54,113 bases of DNA from an uncultured bacterium (GTDB lineage: Bacteria > Bacillota > Clostridia > Lachnospirales > Lachnospiraceae), in NCBI GenBank assembly GCA_947381965.1, contig CANCXX010000030.1, positions 1 through 54,113 of the forward strand, written 5' to 3'. Every line of letters starts with the position of its first letter. Position 1 is the stretch's first letter. Below, in pieces: positions 7,973 through 16,342 of this stretch. The notes under the pieces were generated by a model. It saw nothing but the letters and a program-made list of their open reading frames with translations, searched no databases and was not told the origin of the DNA. Both the position numbers and the translations under genes were made by a program.

Positions 7973-9100
7973 ATGCGTTTACCAGGTGATGACGATGACA
8001 GGGGCATAGGAGCGCCGGTCATGTATACGATTGTTGGGGTATCTGTTTTTATATTAGTGGTGCTTGCGGTAGTTTTTATGAGCAATGGAAGACAAAGGAG
8101 CAGTTATGCGGCTCAAAACAGGCTTAAACAAGCAAGTCCGACGCCTTTGGCAGAAGAAAAAATGGAATTTGCCGAAGGTCAGGAGGGGATAGAGGAATTA
8201 TATAGAGAACATAAGCTGCGGGCGGAAGATTTGGATTTCTGGAATATGTATCAGGATGACAGTTTGGTGGTTACTAGTCCCACGCCAAGCCCGGAGCCAA
8301 CGCCGTCCCATGAACCGACTGATGAGGAGCTTGCAGCAGATGGAAAGCATGTAAAAGTGACTCTGCATGACGGTACAGAAAAATGGATGGAAATTTCCAA
8401 GAGAATTCCGCTTTATACCTATGACTTTACAAACTTAAAGATAACTGCCGGAAAAATGGAATATTATTTGGATGGGGAAAAAAGCTCCACCCTTGGGGTG
8501 GAAATATCAAAAGACAGCGGAGAGGTGGATTTCCAGGCGCTTAAGGAATCTGGTGTTGATTTTGTGATGCTTAAACTGGGAAGCAGAGGATATGAAAGCG
8601 GCGTTATTTCTTTGGATGATAAATTTGTAACCAATATAACCAATGCCCAGAATGCAGGGCTTGAAGTGGGCGTTATTTTCTTTTCCCAGGCAGTGAGTAA
8701 AGAAGAAGCGCAGGAAGAAGCGGAATTTGTTGTGGGCGCCCTGTCTCCTTATAAGATTAGCTATCCGGTGGCCTTTGATATGGAGTATATCGTAAATGAT
8801 GAATCCAGAATTGAGGACCTAAGTAAAAAGCAAAAGACCCAGGCGGCGGAAACATTTTTGTCATATATGGATCATGCAGGATATCAGCCGATTCTTTATG
8901 GAAATAAAAACTGGCTTTTAGGGGAACTGGAGCCGGAAAAGCTGCTTGGCCAGTATGATATCTGGTTAAATGACCAGTCTCCGGTGCCTGATTATCCCTA
9001 TCAGTTCCGGATGTGGAAATATGCAGCCAAAGAGCAGGTGCCAGGAGTGGAAAAGGAAGCGCCCTACATTATAAGCTTTGTGGATTACACCCGCAGGTAA
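7973..9100 (+). CDS. Membrane-anchored GH25-like (lysozyme fold) protein
   Basis: The 375-residue protein has a short acidic N-terminus, one membrane segment (about 17-36), a Pro/Thr-rich linker (TSPTPSPEPTPS, 101-112) and a C-terminal domain from about 172. That domain resembles glycoside hydrolase 25 muramidases: GVEISKDSGEVDF, DFVMLKLGSRGY, AGLEVGVIFFSQA, then VAFDMEYI. The D-x-E pair of the active site is kept (D269, E271). The usual aspartate of the opening GxDVS motif is glutamate here (E177). It may cut peptidoglycan at the cell surface, or only bind it. Start has GGTGGAG upstream. The gene is divergent from apbE and its last 16 bases overlap the AP2 gene on the other strand. Confidence 0.78.
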   Translation: MRLPGDDDDRGIGAPVMYTIVGVSVFILVVLAVVFMSNGRQRSSYAAQNRLKQASPTPLAEEKMEFAEGQEGIEELYREHKLRAEDLDFWNMYQDDSLVVTSPTPSPEPTPSHEPTDEELAADGKHVKVTLHDGTEKWMEISKRIPLYTYDFTNLKITAGKMEYYLDGEKSSTLGVEISKDSGEVDFQALKESGVDFVMLKLGSRGYESGVISLDDKFVTNITNAQNAGLEVGVIFFSQAVSKEEAQEEAEFVVGALSPYKISYPVAFDMEYIVNDESRIEDLSKKQKTQAAETFLSYMDHAGYQPILYGNKNWLLGELEPEKLLGQYDIWLNDQSPVPDYPYQFRMWKYAAKEQVPGVEKEAPYIISFVDYTRR

Positions 9101-9882
9101 CTGGTTATTTTTTTGGAAATATGCACTTTGGTGTAAATGTCGGCATAAGTGGAAGGAGACAAGTTTTCCAGATAGTTAGGAGAAAAGTTCTTGCTTATGC
9201 CGGCTTTTTTTAAAATATCAACGGCTTTGTTGTAAGCAATGGCGGCTTCTGTTTCGCTTGCATAGGAGCCAATGGTATAGTTGCCGTTAATATGGATTTT
9301 TGCTACATACCGGATGCCGTTTTTGGTATCCTTTCGGGTTACTCCGTGATAGGTGTTTAGTATCTCAATGTTTTCATACCGGAAATCTGTATTGTCTTCA
9401 TTTACAAAACGGAAATCCCGGCCTTCCACCGCATAATTTTTTATACCATACCGGCTCATAATATTGATTTGCATTCCATAGTCCGCAACAAAAAAGTGCC
9501 TGCCTCTGCGCATTATTTTGTGGGAAGAGTAGTAGAACAAATCATCAATATCAAATTTCAGTTTTTCTTCCGGCGAAAAATAATAGTCAAAATATTTTTT
9601 GCGGACATAGATAGGGGTGGAAAAATAAATTTGATTGTCCCTGAAATTAATAAGACATACCCATTTTTCAAAGGGCAGGCAGTTATCATCAGAATAATCA
9701 TTAATTGATAGTGAATAATCAGAGATAAGGCGTGTTCCCTCCAGATAAGCGGTATGACCCAGGAGAGCAGAAGGATAGCTGCCAAGACTGATATGCTTTT
9801 GCCTGTAAGTGATAGAGGAACGGTAGTAAACCGTTCCGTCTTTTTTTTGTGCGGTCATAACGCCGGGAAAATCCTGTTTCAT
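9085..9882 (-). CDS. Protein with two AP2-like DNA-binding domains
   Basis: The open frame reaches 10038, but the upstream part is low-complexity Ile/Lys coding over a palindrome. The ATG at 9882 has AAAAGGAACG in front and is chosen (265 residues). Both ends carry an AP2-like pattern: near the start FPGVMTAQKKDGTVYY with HISLGSYPS, and near the end YHGVTRKDTKNGIRY with YTIGSYASETEAAIAYNKA. Between them lies about 110 residues including DNTDFRYENIEIL, which looks like the tail of an HNH endonuclease core, though the metal-binding histidines are not obvious. AP2 domains in bacteria occur mainly in homing nucleases. This could be a decayed homing enzyme or a regulator; no recognised mobile element surrounds it. 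Confidence 0.6.
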   Translation of the reverse strand: MKQDFPGVMTAQKKDGTVYYRSSITYRQKHISLGSYPSALLGHTAYLEGTRLISDYSLSINDYSDDNCLPFEKWVCLINFRDNQIYFSTPIYVRKKYFDYYFSPEEKLKFDIDDLFYYSSHKIMRRGRHFFVADYGMQINIMSRYGIKNYAVEGRDFRFVNEDNTDFRYENIEILNTYHGVTRKDTKNGIRYVAKIHINGNYTIGSYASETEAAIAYNKAVDILKKAGISKNFSPNYLENLSPSTYADIYTKVHISKKITSYLRV

Positions 9883-9917
9883 ATATCCGTTCCTTTTCCA
9901 AATTGATTTCTGGTTTC

Positions 9918-9944
9918 CTAGAGCATGTTTGAAACACGCTCTAG
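9918..9944. repeat. Palindromic repeat, collapsed copy
   Basis: A 27-base near-perfect inverted repeat: CTAGAGCATGTTT, then GA as centre shared with AAACACGCTCTAG. The arms differ by one G:T pair. It contains the same TGTTTGAAA/CAAACACG core as elements at 43700-43767, 18781-18798 and 47317-47333. It lies in the leader of the AP2 gene. Confidence 0.6.
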
Positions 9945-10149
9945 TTATTGCAAATATTATAAGTATTTTCTTAATGACCTTTATTATTATTTTACCATAG
10001 AAAATCACAATTTTGAAATAAATTGGCCTCAAATGCAAATTTTAGAAATATTTTTGGCAGTAACTGTATAAAATATTAAAGAACTATTACAAATGTGAAA
10101 AAAATTTTATGTGAAATATTGCGGAGTAAAGAAAGGACGCGTATAGGGC

Positions 10150-10776
10150 ATGTATAAAAAATTTGTAATGCAGTTGTTTTTATGTAATATGGTAATGCTG
10201 TCAGGATGGTTTTGTTTAAAAGGGGTGCAGATGAACAAGCTTGCCGCAGCCCAGGCTTTCAGAGTCAGGGTGATGGCAGACTATCCGGAGTCAAAGATGG
10301 ACAGGTTTTATGGTATGCCAAAGAGGGCCGCATCTGGACAGAGAGTGGTAGATTATACTGTGATGGAAAAAGAGTACAAGTATGACTTGTCACAGGCAGA
10401 TTACGAAGCATTGCTGAAAATTGTACAGGCAGAAGCGGGAAGTGAAGACGAAGAGGGAAGAATGTTGGTGGCAGGTGTGGTTATGAACCGGGTAAACAGC
10501 AGTAAATTTCCTGATACGGTGACAGAAGTGGTAATGCAGAAAGAAAATGGCGTTTATCAGTTTTCGCCGGTAGGCAATGGAACTTACCAGAAAATAAAAG
10601 TTACCCAGACGACTATAAATGCAGTGGAGCGGGTATTGAAAGGGGAAGACATTACAGAGGGCGCCCTTTATTTTGCAGCCCGTAAAAGCGCGGACCCAAA
10701 TAAAATGAGATGGTTCGACGGCGCATTGGTCAGACTGTTTGCCCATGGCGGTCATGAGTTTTTCACAAACGGATAA
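10150..10776 (+). CDS. Cell wall hydrolase, SleB/CwlJ-like
   Basis: The protein has 208 residues with a hydrophobic N-terminal segment that should act as signal or anchor. From about residue 80 it matches the hydrolase_2 family of cortex-lytic enzymes: LLKIVQAEAGSEDEEGRMLVAGVVMNRV, with the catalytic glutamate at E95, then ENGVYQFSPV, and a C-terminal GALYFAARKSA block. In spore formers such enzymes act on cortex peptidoglycan during germination; this one lacks a peptidoglycan-binding domain, so its place of action is uncertain. It stands alone between the AP2 gene and thrC. Confidence 0.82.
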   Translation: MYKKFVMQLFLCNMVMLSGWFCLKGVQMNKLAAAQAFRVRVMADYPESKMDRFYGMPKRAASGQRVVDYTVMEKEYKYDLSQADYEALLKIVQAEAGSEDEEGRMLVAGVVMNRVNSSKFPDTVTEVVMQKENGVYQFSPVGNGTYQKIKVTQTTINAVERVLKGEDITEGALYFAARKSADPNKMRWFDGALVRLFAHGGHEFFTNG

Positions 10777-10802
10777 AAGAATTGGTATGCGTGCTTTTTT
10801 CA

Positions 10803-10831
10803 TTGTAAAGGAATTTATTTTATGATAAAAT
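10803..10831 (+). promoter_or_regulatory. Probable thrC promoter
   Basis: TTGTAA (10803-10808) and TAAAAT (10826-10831) are 17 bases apart. Transcription would begin near 10838, about 55 bases ahead of the thrC ATG. Confidence 0.55.
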
Positions 10832-10856
10832 AGGGAACGGATTATCAGTGCAGCTT

Positions 10857-10873
10857 CGCAGGCTATGCCTGCG
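10857..10873 (+). promoter_or_regulatory. Leader hairpin before thrC
   Basis: CGCAGGC-TAT-GCCTGCG forms a perfect 7-bp GC-rich stem with a 3-base loop, ending 7 bases before the GGAGG ribosome site at 10881. Its closeness to the ribosome site suggests a translational effect, but no ligand-binding fold is visible. Confidence 0.4.
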
Positions 10874-10892
10874 GTACGTGGGAGGAACAAAA

Positions 10893-12383
10893 ATGGAAAT
10901 TTTATATAGCAGTACAAGAGCAAAGGAAAATCCGGTTAAGGCATCAGAAGCGATTTTGAAAGGGCTTTCCGAAGATGGAGGACTGTTTGTGCCTGACAGA
11001 ATACCAGCTTTAGATAAGAGTCTTGCCGAATTTTCACAGATGACGTACAAACAGACAGCTTATGAGGTAATGAAGCTGTACTTTACGGATTTTACGGAAC
11101 AGGAGCTGAAAGACTGTATTGCCAAGGCTTATGATGAAAAATTTGATACAGAAGAAATTGCACCTTTGACAGAAGCGGACGGGGCTTTTTACCTGGAATT
11201 ATTTCATGGTGCAACAATAGCCTTTAAAGATATGGCTTTGTCTATATTGCCGCATCTTTTAACAACTGCTGCTGCGAAAAATCATGTAAGAAATGAAATT
11301 GTAATTTTGACAGCAACCTCCGGCGATACCGGAAAGGCGGCGTTGGCTGGATTTGCAGATGTGGAAGGCACACGTATTATTGTATTTTATCCCAAAAGTG
11401 GCGTAAGCCCCATACAGGAGAAGCAGATGATAACCCAGAAGGGAAAAAATACATATGTTGTGGGAATTCAGGGCAATTTTGATGATGCACAGACAGGCGT
11501 AAAGCAGATTTTTGGGGACAGGCAGCTTGCAGAATATATGGACGGAAAAGGATTTCAATTTTCTTCTGCCAATTCTATTAATATTGGGCGCCTTATCCCT
11601 CAGATTGTTTATTATGTCTATGCTTATGGAAGACTTTTAAGAGAAGGACATATAAAAGAGGGTGAAAAGATAAATGTGACTGTGCCAACAGGCAATTTTG
11701 GCAATATTCTGGCGGCTTATTATGCAAAACAGATGGGACTGCCCATTAACAGACTGGTTTGTGCATCCAACGAAAACAAAGTGCTTTTTGACTTTTTCCG
11801 GTCAGGCATTTATGACAAAAACAGGGAATTTGTGCTTACAACTTCTCCGTCTATGGATATACTGATTTCCAGCAATTTAGAGAGATTGATTTACCAGATT
11901 GCAGGAAATAACCCGGACAAGAACAGAGAACTTATGAAGGCGCTTGCAGAAGGCGGTCTATATCATATCACAGAAGAGATGCGGAAGAAGCTTTCTGACT
12001 TTTATGGAAATTATGCCAGTGAAGATGAAACGGCAAAGACCATACATGATTTGTATAAAAAGACAGGTTATGTGATTGATACACATACAGCAGTGGCAGC
12101 CTGCGTTTATGGAAAATATAGGGAGGAAACCCAGGACGATACGCTGACAGTAATTGCCTCCACAGCAAGTCCTTATAAGTTTACCAGAAGTGTTGTGAAT
12201 GCCGTCAGTCAGGAGTCTTATGACGAAATGGAGGATTTTGAACTGGTGGATAAGCTCTGTGAGATTTCCGGGGTGCATGTGCCAAAGGCGATTGAAGAAA
12301 TCAGGACAGCGCCTGTGCTGCATCAGCGTATTTGTGAAAAAGATGAAATGAAACAGACAGTGATGGAGATTCTTGGAATATAG
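10893..12383 (+). CDS. thrC: Threonine synthase
   Basis: Threonine synthase converts O-phosphohomoserine to threonine with pyridoxal phosphate. The ATG at 10893 follows GGAGGAACAAAA and is preferred over the upstream ATG at 10848, which would be inside the leader hairpin region. The 496-residue protein starts with the class motif YSSTRAKENPVKASEAILKG, has the PLP lysine in HGATIAFKDMAL, and the phosphate-binding TATSGDTGKAAL. Length fits the long, bacterial-yeast type. No other threonine gene is adjacent, so it is a single-gene unit ending at the terminator at 12419-12464. Confidence 0.95.
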   Translation: MEILYSSTRAKENPVKASEAILKGLSEDGGLFVPDRIPALDKSLAEFSQMTYKQTAYEVMKLYFTDFTEQELKDCIAKAYDEKFDTEEIAPLTEADGAFYLELFHGATIAFKDMALSILPHLLTTAAAKNHVRNEIVILTATSGDTGKAALAGFADVEGTRIIVFYPKSGVSPIQEKQMITQKGKNTYVVGIQGNFDDAQTGVKQIFGDRQLAEYMDGKGFQFSSANSINIGRLIPQIVYYVYAYGRLLREGHIKEGEKINVTVPTGNFGNILAAYYAKQMGLPINRLVCASNENKVLFDFFRSGIYDKNREFVLTTSPSMDILISSNLERLIYQIAGNNPDKNRELMKALAEGGLYHITEEMRKKLSDFYGNYASEDETAKTIHDLYKKTGYVIDTHTAVAACVYGKYREETQDDTLTVIASTASPYKFTRSVVNAVSQESYDEMEDFELVDKLCEISGVHVPKAIEEIRTAPVLHQRICEKDEMKQTVMEILGI

Positions 12384-12418
12384 TGTATTGATAACAAACT
12401 TAAAAGGGGAATAAAAAG

Positions 12419-12464
12419 CAGAGGACAAACCACTGATAAAAGTGATATGTTCTCTGTTTTTATT
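12419..12464. terminator. Bidirectional terminator between thrC and citrate synthase
   Basis: CAGAGGACA (12419-12427) pairs with TGTTCTCTG (12448-12456), with an inner CACT/AGTG stem, followed by TTTTTATTT. It lies between convergent genes and can serve both. Confidence 0.75.
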
Positions 12465-12473
12465 TCTGCAGGC

Positions 12474-13847
12474 TTATTTTCCGCGTCTGTCTGCAATATC
12501 TATGTAACTGCGATCCGGACAAATTGGCTTGTAAGCCGGACGGATAATCTTACCATTGTTTGCCAGTTCCTCCATGCGGTGGGCGCTCCAGCCGCAGATA
12601 CGGGCCATGGCAAAAATGGGAGTGTAAAGCTCCATAGGAAGCCCAAGCATATGATATACAAAACCGGAATAAAAGTCCACATTAATGCTGACGCCTTTAT
12701 ACATTTGACGTTCCCCTGCAATAATTTGCGGAGCTAAACGTTCTACCAGAGAGTAAAGTGCAAATTCCTTTTCCAGTCCTTTTTCAAGGGAAAGCTTTTC
12801 AACAAAGGATTTAAAAATAACGGCACGGGGGTCAGACTTTGAGTAAATGGCATGCCCCACGCCATAAATGAGACCGGCGCGGTCAAAGGCTTCTTTGTTA
12901 AGAAGGCGGCGCAGGTAACCTCCTACTTCCTCTTCGTCAGCCCAGTCCTTCACTTCCTGTTTCATTTCTTCAAACATCTGTACCACTTTGATATTGGCGC
13001 CGCCATGACGGGGACCTTTCAATGAGCCGATAGCGGCTGCAATGACCGAATAAGTATCTGTCAGGGAGGAGGTGACCACATGGGTGGTAAAGGAGGAGTT
13101 ATTACCACCGCCATGCTCCATGTGCAGCACGAGAGCCACATCTAAAAGTCTGGCCTCTAAAGGTGTGTAGGAGCTGTCCGGGCGCAGGATACGCAGAATA
13201 TTTTCCGCAGCTGAAAGTTCCGGGTCTGGCTGGTGGATAAACAGACTTTTGCCGTCATGATAATGACAGTAGGCCTGATATCCGTAAATCGACAGCATTG
13301 GAAACAGACTGATAAGCTGTAAACACTGACGAAGAACATTGGGAAGAGAAACATCATCCGCCCGGTCGTCATAGGAATAAAGGGTAAGAACGCTGCGGGC
13401 TAAAGTGTTCATCATGTCGCTGCTGGGAGCCTTCATAATAATGTCCCTTACAAAGCTGGTGGGAAGGGAGCGGTATTTGGATAAAAGAAGCCGAAAATTT
13501 GCAAGCTCCTTATCATCCGGCAGCTGGTCAAACAAAAGGAGATAGGTAATCTCTTCAAAACCAAAACGGTCATCCTTTGTAAAGCCGGTTACCAGGTCTT
13601 TGACATCGTAACCACGATAAAAAAGACGTCCATGGGCAGGAACTTCCACGCCGTCCACAATTTCCTTGGCACGTACATCAGATATATTGGTAAGGCCGGC
13701 AAGAACGCCCTTACCGTTTAAGTCACGAAGACCTCTCTTTACATCATATTTGGTAAAAAGTTCCGTATCAATGATATCAGCCTGTTCGCCCATTTTAGCA
13801 AGTCGGACGATATCGGGTGTAATTTCAGAAAAAATATTATGGTCCAT
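12474..13847 (-). CDS. gltA: Citrate synthase
   Basis: Citrate synthase condenses oxaloacetate and acetyl-CoA. The 457-residue protein shows the family blocks: LHMEHGGGNNSSF (near 241-253), GPRHGGAN with His281, YGVGHAIYSKSDPR with His332, and NVDFYSG with Asp391, the expected catalytic residues. An AGAAAGGAGAG site precedes the ATG. In an anaerobe without a full TCA cycle it probably supplies 2-oxoglutarate for glutamate. It is transcribed away from pckA, so the two oxaloacetate-consuming or -producing steps share one control region. Confidence 0.94.
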   Translation of the reverse strand: MDHNIFSEITPDIVRLAKMGEQADIIDTELFTKYDVKRGLRDLNGKGVLAGLTNISDVRAKEIVDGVEVPAHGRLFYRGYDVKDLVTGFTKDDRFGFEEITYLLLFDQLPDDKELANFRLLLSKYRSLPTSFVRDIIMKAPSSDMMNTLARSVLTLYSYDDRADDVSLPNVLRQCLQLISLFPMLSIYGYQAYCHYHDGKSLFIHQPDPELSAAENILRILRPDSSYTPLEARLLDVALVLHMEHGGGNNSSFTTHVVTSSLTDTYSVIAAAIGSLKGPRHGGANIKVVQMFEEMKQEVKDWADEEEVGGYLRRLLNKEAFDRAGLIYGVGHAIYSKSDPRAVIFKSFVEKLSLEKGLEKEFALYSLVERLAPQIIAGERQMYKGVSINVDFYSGFVYHMLGLPMELYTPIFAMARICGWSAHRMEELANNGKIIRPAYKPICPDRSYIDIADRRGK

Positions 13848-13974
13848 AACTAAACTCTCCTTTCTGCTATCAATATTTAACTATTTAACTTAAGTCTGGT
13901 ATTTGCCCAAAGAACAATAACGCAAGGCAATCACAAGAAATGAAAGAGCATTTCAGAATAAAGTTAACATAATT

Positions 13975-14003
13975 ATATTATCATGGGGGATAGCTTAAAA
14001 CAA
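13975..14003 (-). promoter_or_regulatory. Probable citrate synthase promoter
   Basis: On the minus strand TTGTTT (complement of 13998-14003) and TAATAT (complement of 13975-13980) are 17 bases apart, pointing toward the citrate synthase gene with a leader of about 120 bases. Confidence 0.45.
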
Positions 14004-14085
14004 GCAAAAAATAATCTGTTTACAAAATGTTTATAAATTGGAAATAATTCACATGAATAATTTGGAAAAATGAAGTCTATTAATA

Positions 14086-14114
14086 TTGACTTTTAAAAGC
14101 ATGTTTGAGATAAT
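14086..14114 (+). promoter_or_regulatory. Probable pckA promoter
   Basis: TTGACT (14086-14091) and GATAAT (14109-14114) are separated by 17 bases. The predicted start near 14121 leaves a leader of roughly 100 bases before the pckA ATG. Confidence 0.65.
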
Positions 14115-14225
14115 AAATTAGATGTGCCGGAAGAGTGCATTTGATGTAAAAAAACCACAATTCTGCGCCTGAAAGGGGCAGCTTTGGGGTGGAAAGTATA
14201 CAATTATTTAAGGAGGACGAATAAT

Positions 14226-15932
14226 ATGTCAACAAAAGCGTATTATCCAATTTCCGAAATCGGCAAAGGTAAGGTTGGTTTTTCCAAAACCCGTTCTATT
14301 ATCGAAGCTGCTTTTTACGGAAACAACGTAGTTAAGGTTAACACCTTGAAGGAAGCTTATGCGTTAGCTAAGAATTCACCTGGAACTATCGTTACAGATA
14401 TGCCGGTTAAGGATGGGGAAACATTTGGTCTTGAGAAAGATGCAAAGGTTCTTCTGTTCAATGATGGTGCAGTAACTGGCCGTTATGCAGCAGCACGCCG
14501 TATTAAAGGCGAGCCGGGTGTAGATGAAGTTAAGCTTGACAAAGTTGTTATGGATGCTGTTTACGAAACCCGCTGGAAAACCATGTACCATGCAGAATGT
14601 TTCGTAGGCCTTGATCCTGAATTTATGGTAAAGGCACACCTTCTGATTCCGGAAGGCGAAGAGAATCTTCTTTACAACTGGATGATTAACTTCCAGTATA
14701 TGTCTGACGAATATGTTAAGATGTACAAGAAATCCCAGCCTGTTGGTGGCGGAAAAGAGCCTGATATTTATATCTTCTCCGATCCTCAGTGGGCGCCTCA
14801 TGACGCACCGGATGTTGACTTTAGCTGCTTAAGCGATCCTCTTACACTTTGCTACTTTGATACCAATGAGAACTGCGCGGCAATTCTTGGTATGAGATAT
14901 TTTGGTGAGCACAAGAAGGGAACTCTTACCATGGCGTGGGCGCTTGCAAACAGAAATGGATATGCAGCATGCCACGGCGGACAGAAAGAGTACACACTGC
15001 CTGATGGCTCCAAGTTCGTTGCATCTGTTTATGGTCTGTCAGGATCAGGAAAGTCTACTCTGACCCATGCAAAACATGGCGGCAAGTATCCTATCACTGT
15101 ACTTCATGATGATGCGTTTATCATCAACACTGATACCTGTGCTTCTGTAGCGTTAGAGCCTACTTATTTTGATAAGACAGCTGACTATCCTACAGGATGT
15201 GCTGACAATGAATATCTGTTATCTGCCCAGAACTGTTCTGCAACTCTTGACGAGAATGGCAAGATTCAGCTGGTAACTGAGGATATCAGAAATGGAAATG
15301 GACGTGCAATCAAATCTAAGTTATGGTCCCCTAATCGTGTGGATAAGATTGATGCACCTGTTAATGCAATCTTCTGGATTATGAAAGACCCTACCATTCC
15401 TCCCGTTGTGAAGCTTAAAGGCGCTGCACTTGCATCTGTTATGGGTGCGACCCTTGCTACCAAGACTTCCACAGCAGAGCGTGTGGCAGCAGGTACTGAC
15501 TTAAATGCACTTCGTATTGTGCCTTATGCAAACCCGTTCAGAACTTATCCTCTGGTTCATGACTATGAGAAGTTCAAAAAACTGGTAGAAGAGAAGAACG
15601 TAGACTGCTATATTGTTAATACTGGCGATTTCATGGGAACCAAGGTTAAACCTGCTGATACATTAGGCATTTTGGAAACAATCGTTGAAGGAAAGGCTGT
15701 ATTTGAAAAGTGGGGCAGCTTTGATGATATTGAAATTATGAATGACTGGTCCGGCAAGACAGCAGATTTTACACCTGATCTTGGCAATGCAGAATATGCA
15801 GGAGCATTAAAGAAAGCTATGGAAGACCGTGTGAAGGCTGTTAAGGGATTTGCTGAGAAGAAGGAAGGCTATGATAAACTTCCTGACGAAGCGCTTGAAG
15901 CAGTTCAGAAACTGGTGGATGCTCTTAGCTAA
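14226..15932 (+). CDS. pckA: Phosphoenolpyruvate carboxykinase (ATP-type), divergent
   Basis: PEP carboxykinase interconverts oxaloacetate and PEP with release or fixation of CO2. The ATG at 14226 has AAGGAGGACG in front; the protein is 568 residues, longer than the usual 520-540. It keeps MRYFGEHKKGTLTMAW and the P-loop GLSGSGKST (270-278). However the normally strict metal-binding GDDEHGW block is replaced by HDDAFII, and the following part is not typical of the classic enzyme. So it belongs to a divergent branch of the ATP-PEPCK family. In gut anaerobes this enzyme usually works toward oxaloacetate, making ATP. Synonymous codons look well adapted, with frequent GTT, CGT and CTT, in line with high expression. 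Confidence 0.85.
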   Translation: MSTKAYYPISEIGKGKVGFSKTRSIIEAAFYGNNVVKVNTLKEAYALAKNSPGTIVTDMPVKDGETFGLEKDAKVLLFNDGAVTGRYAAARRIKGEPGVDEVKLDKVVMDAVYETRWKTMYHAECFVGLDPEFMVKAHLLIPEGEENLLYNWMINFQYMSDEYVKMYKKSQPVGGGKEPDIYIFSDPQWAPHDAPDVDFSCLSDPLTLCYFDTNENCAAILGMRYFGEHKKGTLTMAWALANRNGYAACHGGQKEYTLPDGSKFVASVYGLSGSGKSTLTHAKHGGKYPITVLHDDAFIINTDTCASVALEPTYFDKTADYPTGCADNEYLLSAQNCSATLDENGKIQLVTEDIRNGNGRAIKSKLWSPNRVDKIDAPVNAIFWIMKDPTIPPVVKLKGAALASVMGATLATKTSTAERVAAGTDLNALRIVPYANPFRTYPLVHDYEKFKKLVEEKNVDCYIVNTGDFMGTKVKPADTLGILETIVEGKAVFEKWGSFDDIEIMNDWSGKTADFTPDLGNAEYAGALKKAMEDRVKAVKGFAEKKEGYDKLPDEALEAVQKLVDALS

Positions 15933-15958
15933 GACATAGCATGATTGAGGTAATTTAT

Positions 15959-15991
15959 AAAACGGATATACCGTCAGGTATATCCGTTTTT
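15959..15991 (+). terminator. pckA terminator
   Basis: AACGGATATACC, a GTCA loop, and GGTATATCCGTT form a perfect 12-bp stem followed by TTT, 27 bases after the pckA stop. Confidence 0.85.
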
Positions 15992-16111
15992 GAGCGTAAA
16001 CTTTTGTATAGATATATACTGTTAAAGCATTAAATTTTGTAATAAATAAAGATTTTTACAAGACGCCATTTAAAAAATGTACAAATAGGGCGAAAAATTG
16101 ATAATTTCCGG

Positions 16112-16140
16112 TTGTATTTTGTACAGACATTGGATATAAT
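16112..16140 (+). promoter_or_regulatory. Promoter of the probable 6S RNA
   Basis: TTGTAT (16112-16117) and a consensus TATAAT (16135-16140) lie 17 bases apart. Transcription should start at about 16147, just where the structured RNA begins. Confidence 0.7.
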
Positions 16141-16146
16141 AGGATT

Positions 16147-16342
16147 AACCTGAAATGTGCGATAACTCCTGTCAGTTTTGAACCTACAGATACTTTAAAC
16201 GGGATTCCTATATCATCTGGCGGCTGTCAAGCCCTCACTCGTTAGAGGATTGGAAGGGAAGGCAAAAGCGCAGGTTGCGGTCACCCACCTAGCTCGGCTA
16301 GGAGTCAAAAGGCAGGAACCGGCATTTTGGGGATAACAGAAG
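16147..16342 (+). ncRNA. ssrS: Probable 6S RNA
   Basis: This stretch has no open frame but folds as a long rod. Outer pairing AAATG (16153-16157) with CATTT (16323-16327) is followed by CCTGTC (16168-16173) with GGCAGG (16311-16316) and TTTTGA (16176-16181) with TCAAAA (16305-16310). A large internal bubble comes next, with a small hairpin CCTAGC-TCG-GCTAGG (16288-16302) on its 3' side, then an apical arm near CCCTC...GAGG. This is the layout of 6S RNA, which mimics an open promoter and binds RNA polymerase. The size of about 190 bases, the own promoter and the strong terminator agree. It is recognised by structure and by resemblance to clostridial 6S sequences, without a covariance search. 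Confidence 0.75.

Larger units (their letters stand above)
13848..14225. other. Divergent control region between citrate synthase and pckA
   Basis: No gene is supported in these 378 bases. It holds a promoter for each side. A palindrome TGAAA-N5-TTTCA lies at 13941-13955, in the citrate synthase leader. A direct repeat TGTTTACAAA / TGTTTATAAA lies at 14017-14026 and 14028-14037, spaced one helical turn apart. Confidence 0.5.

Noticed and set aside
9189-9214. Terminator-like GCCGGC followed by T run
   Set aside because: It lies inside the coding part of the AP2 gene and has no real stem; the T run is the complement of Lys codons.
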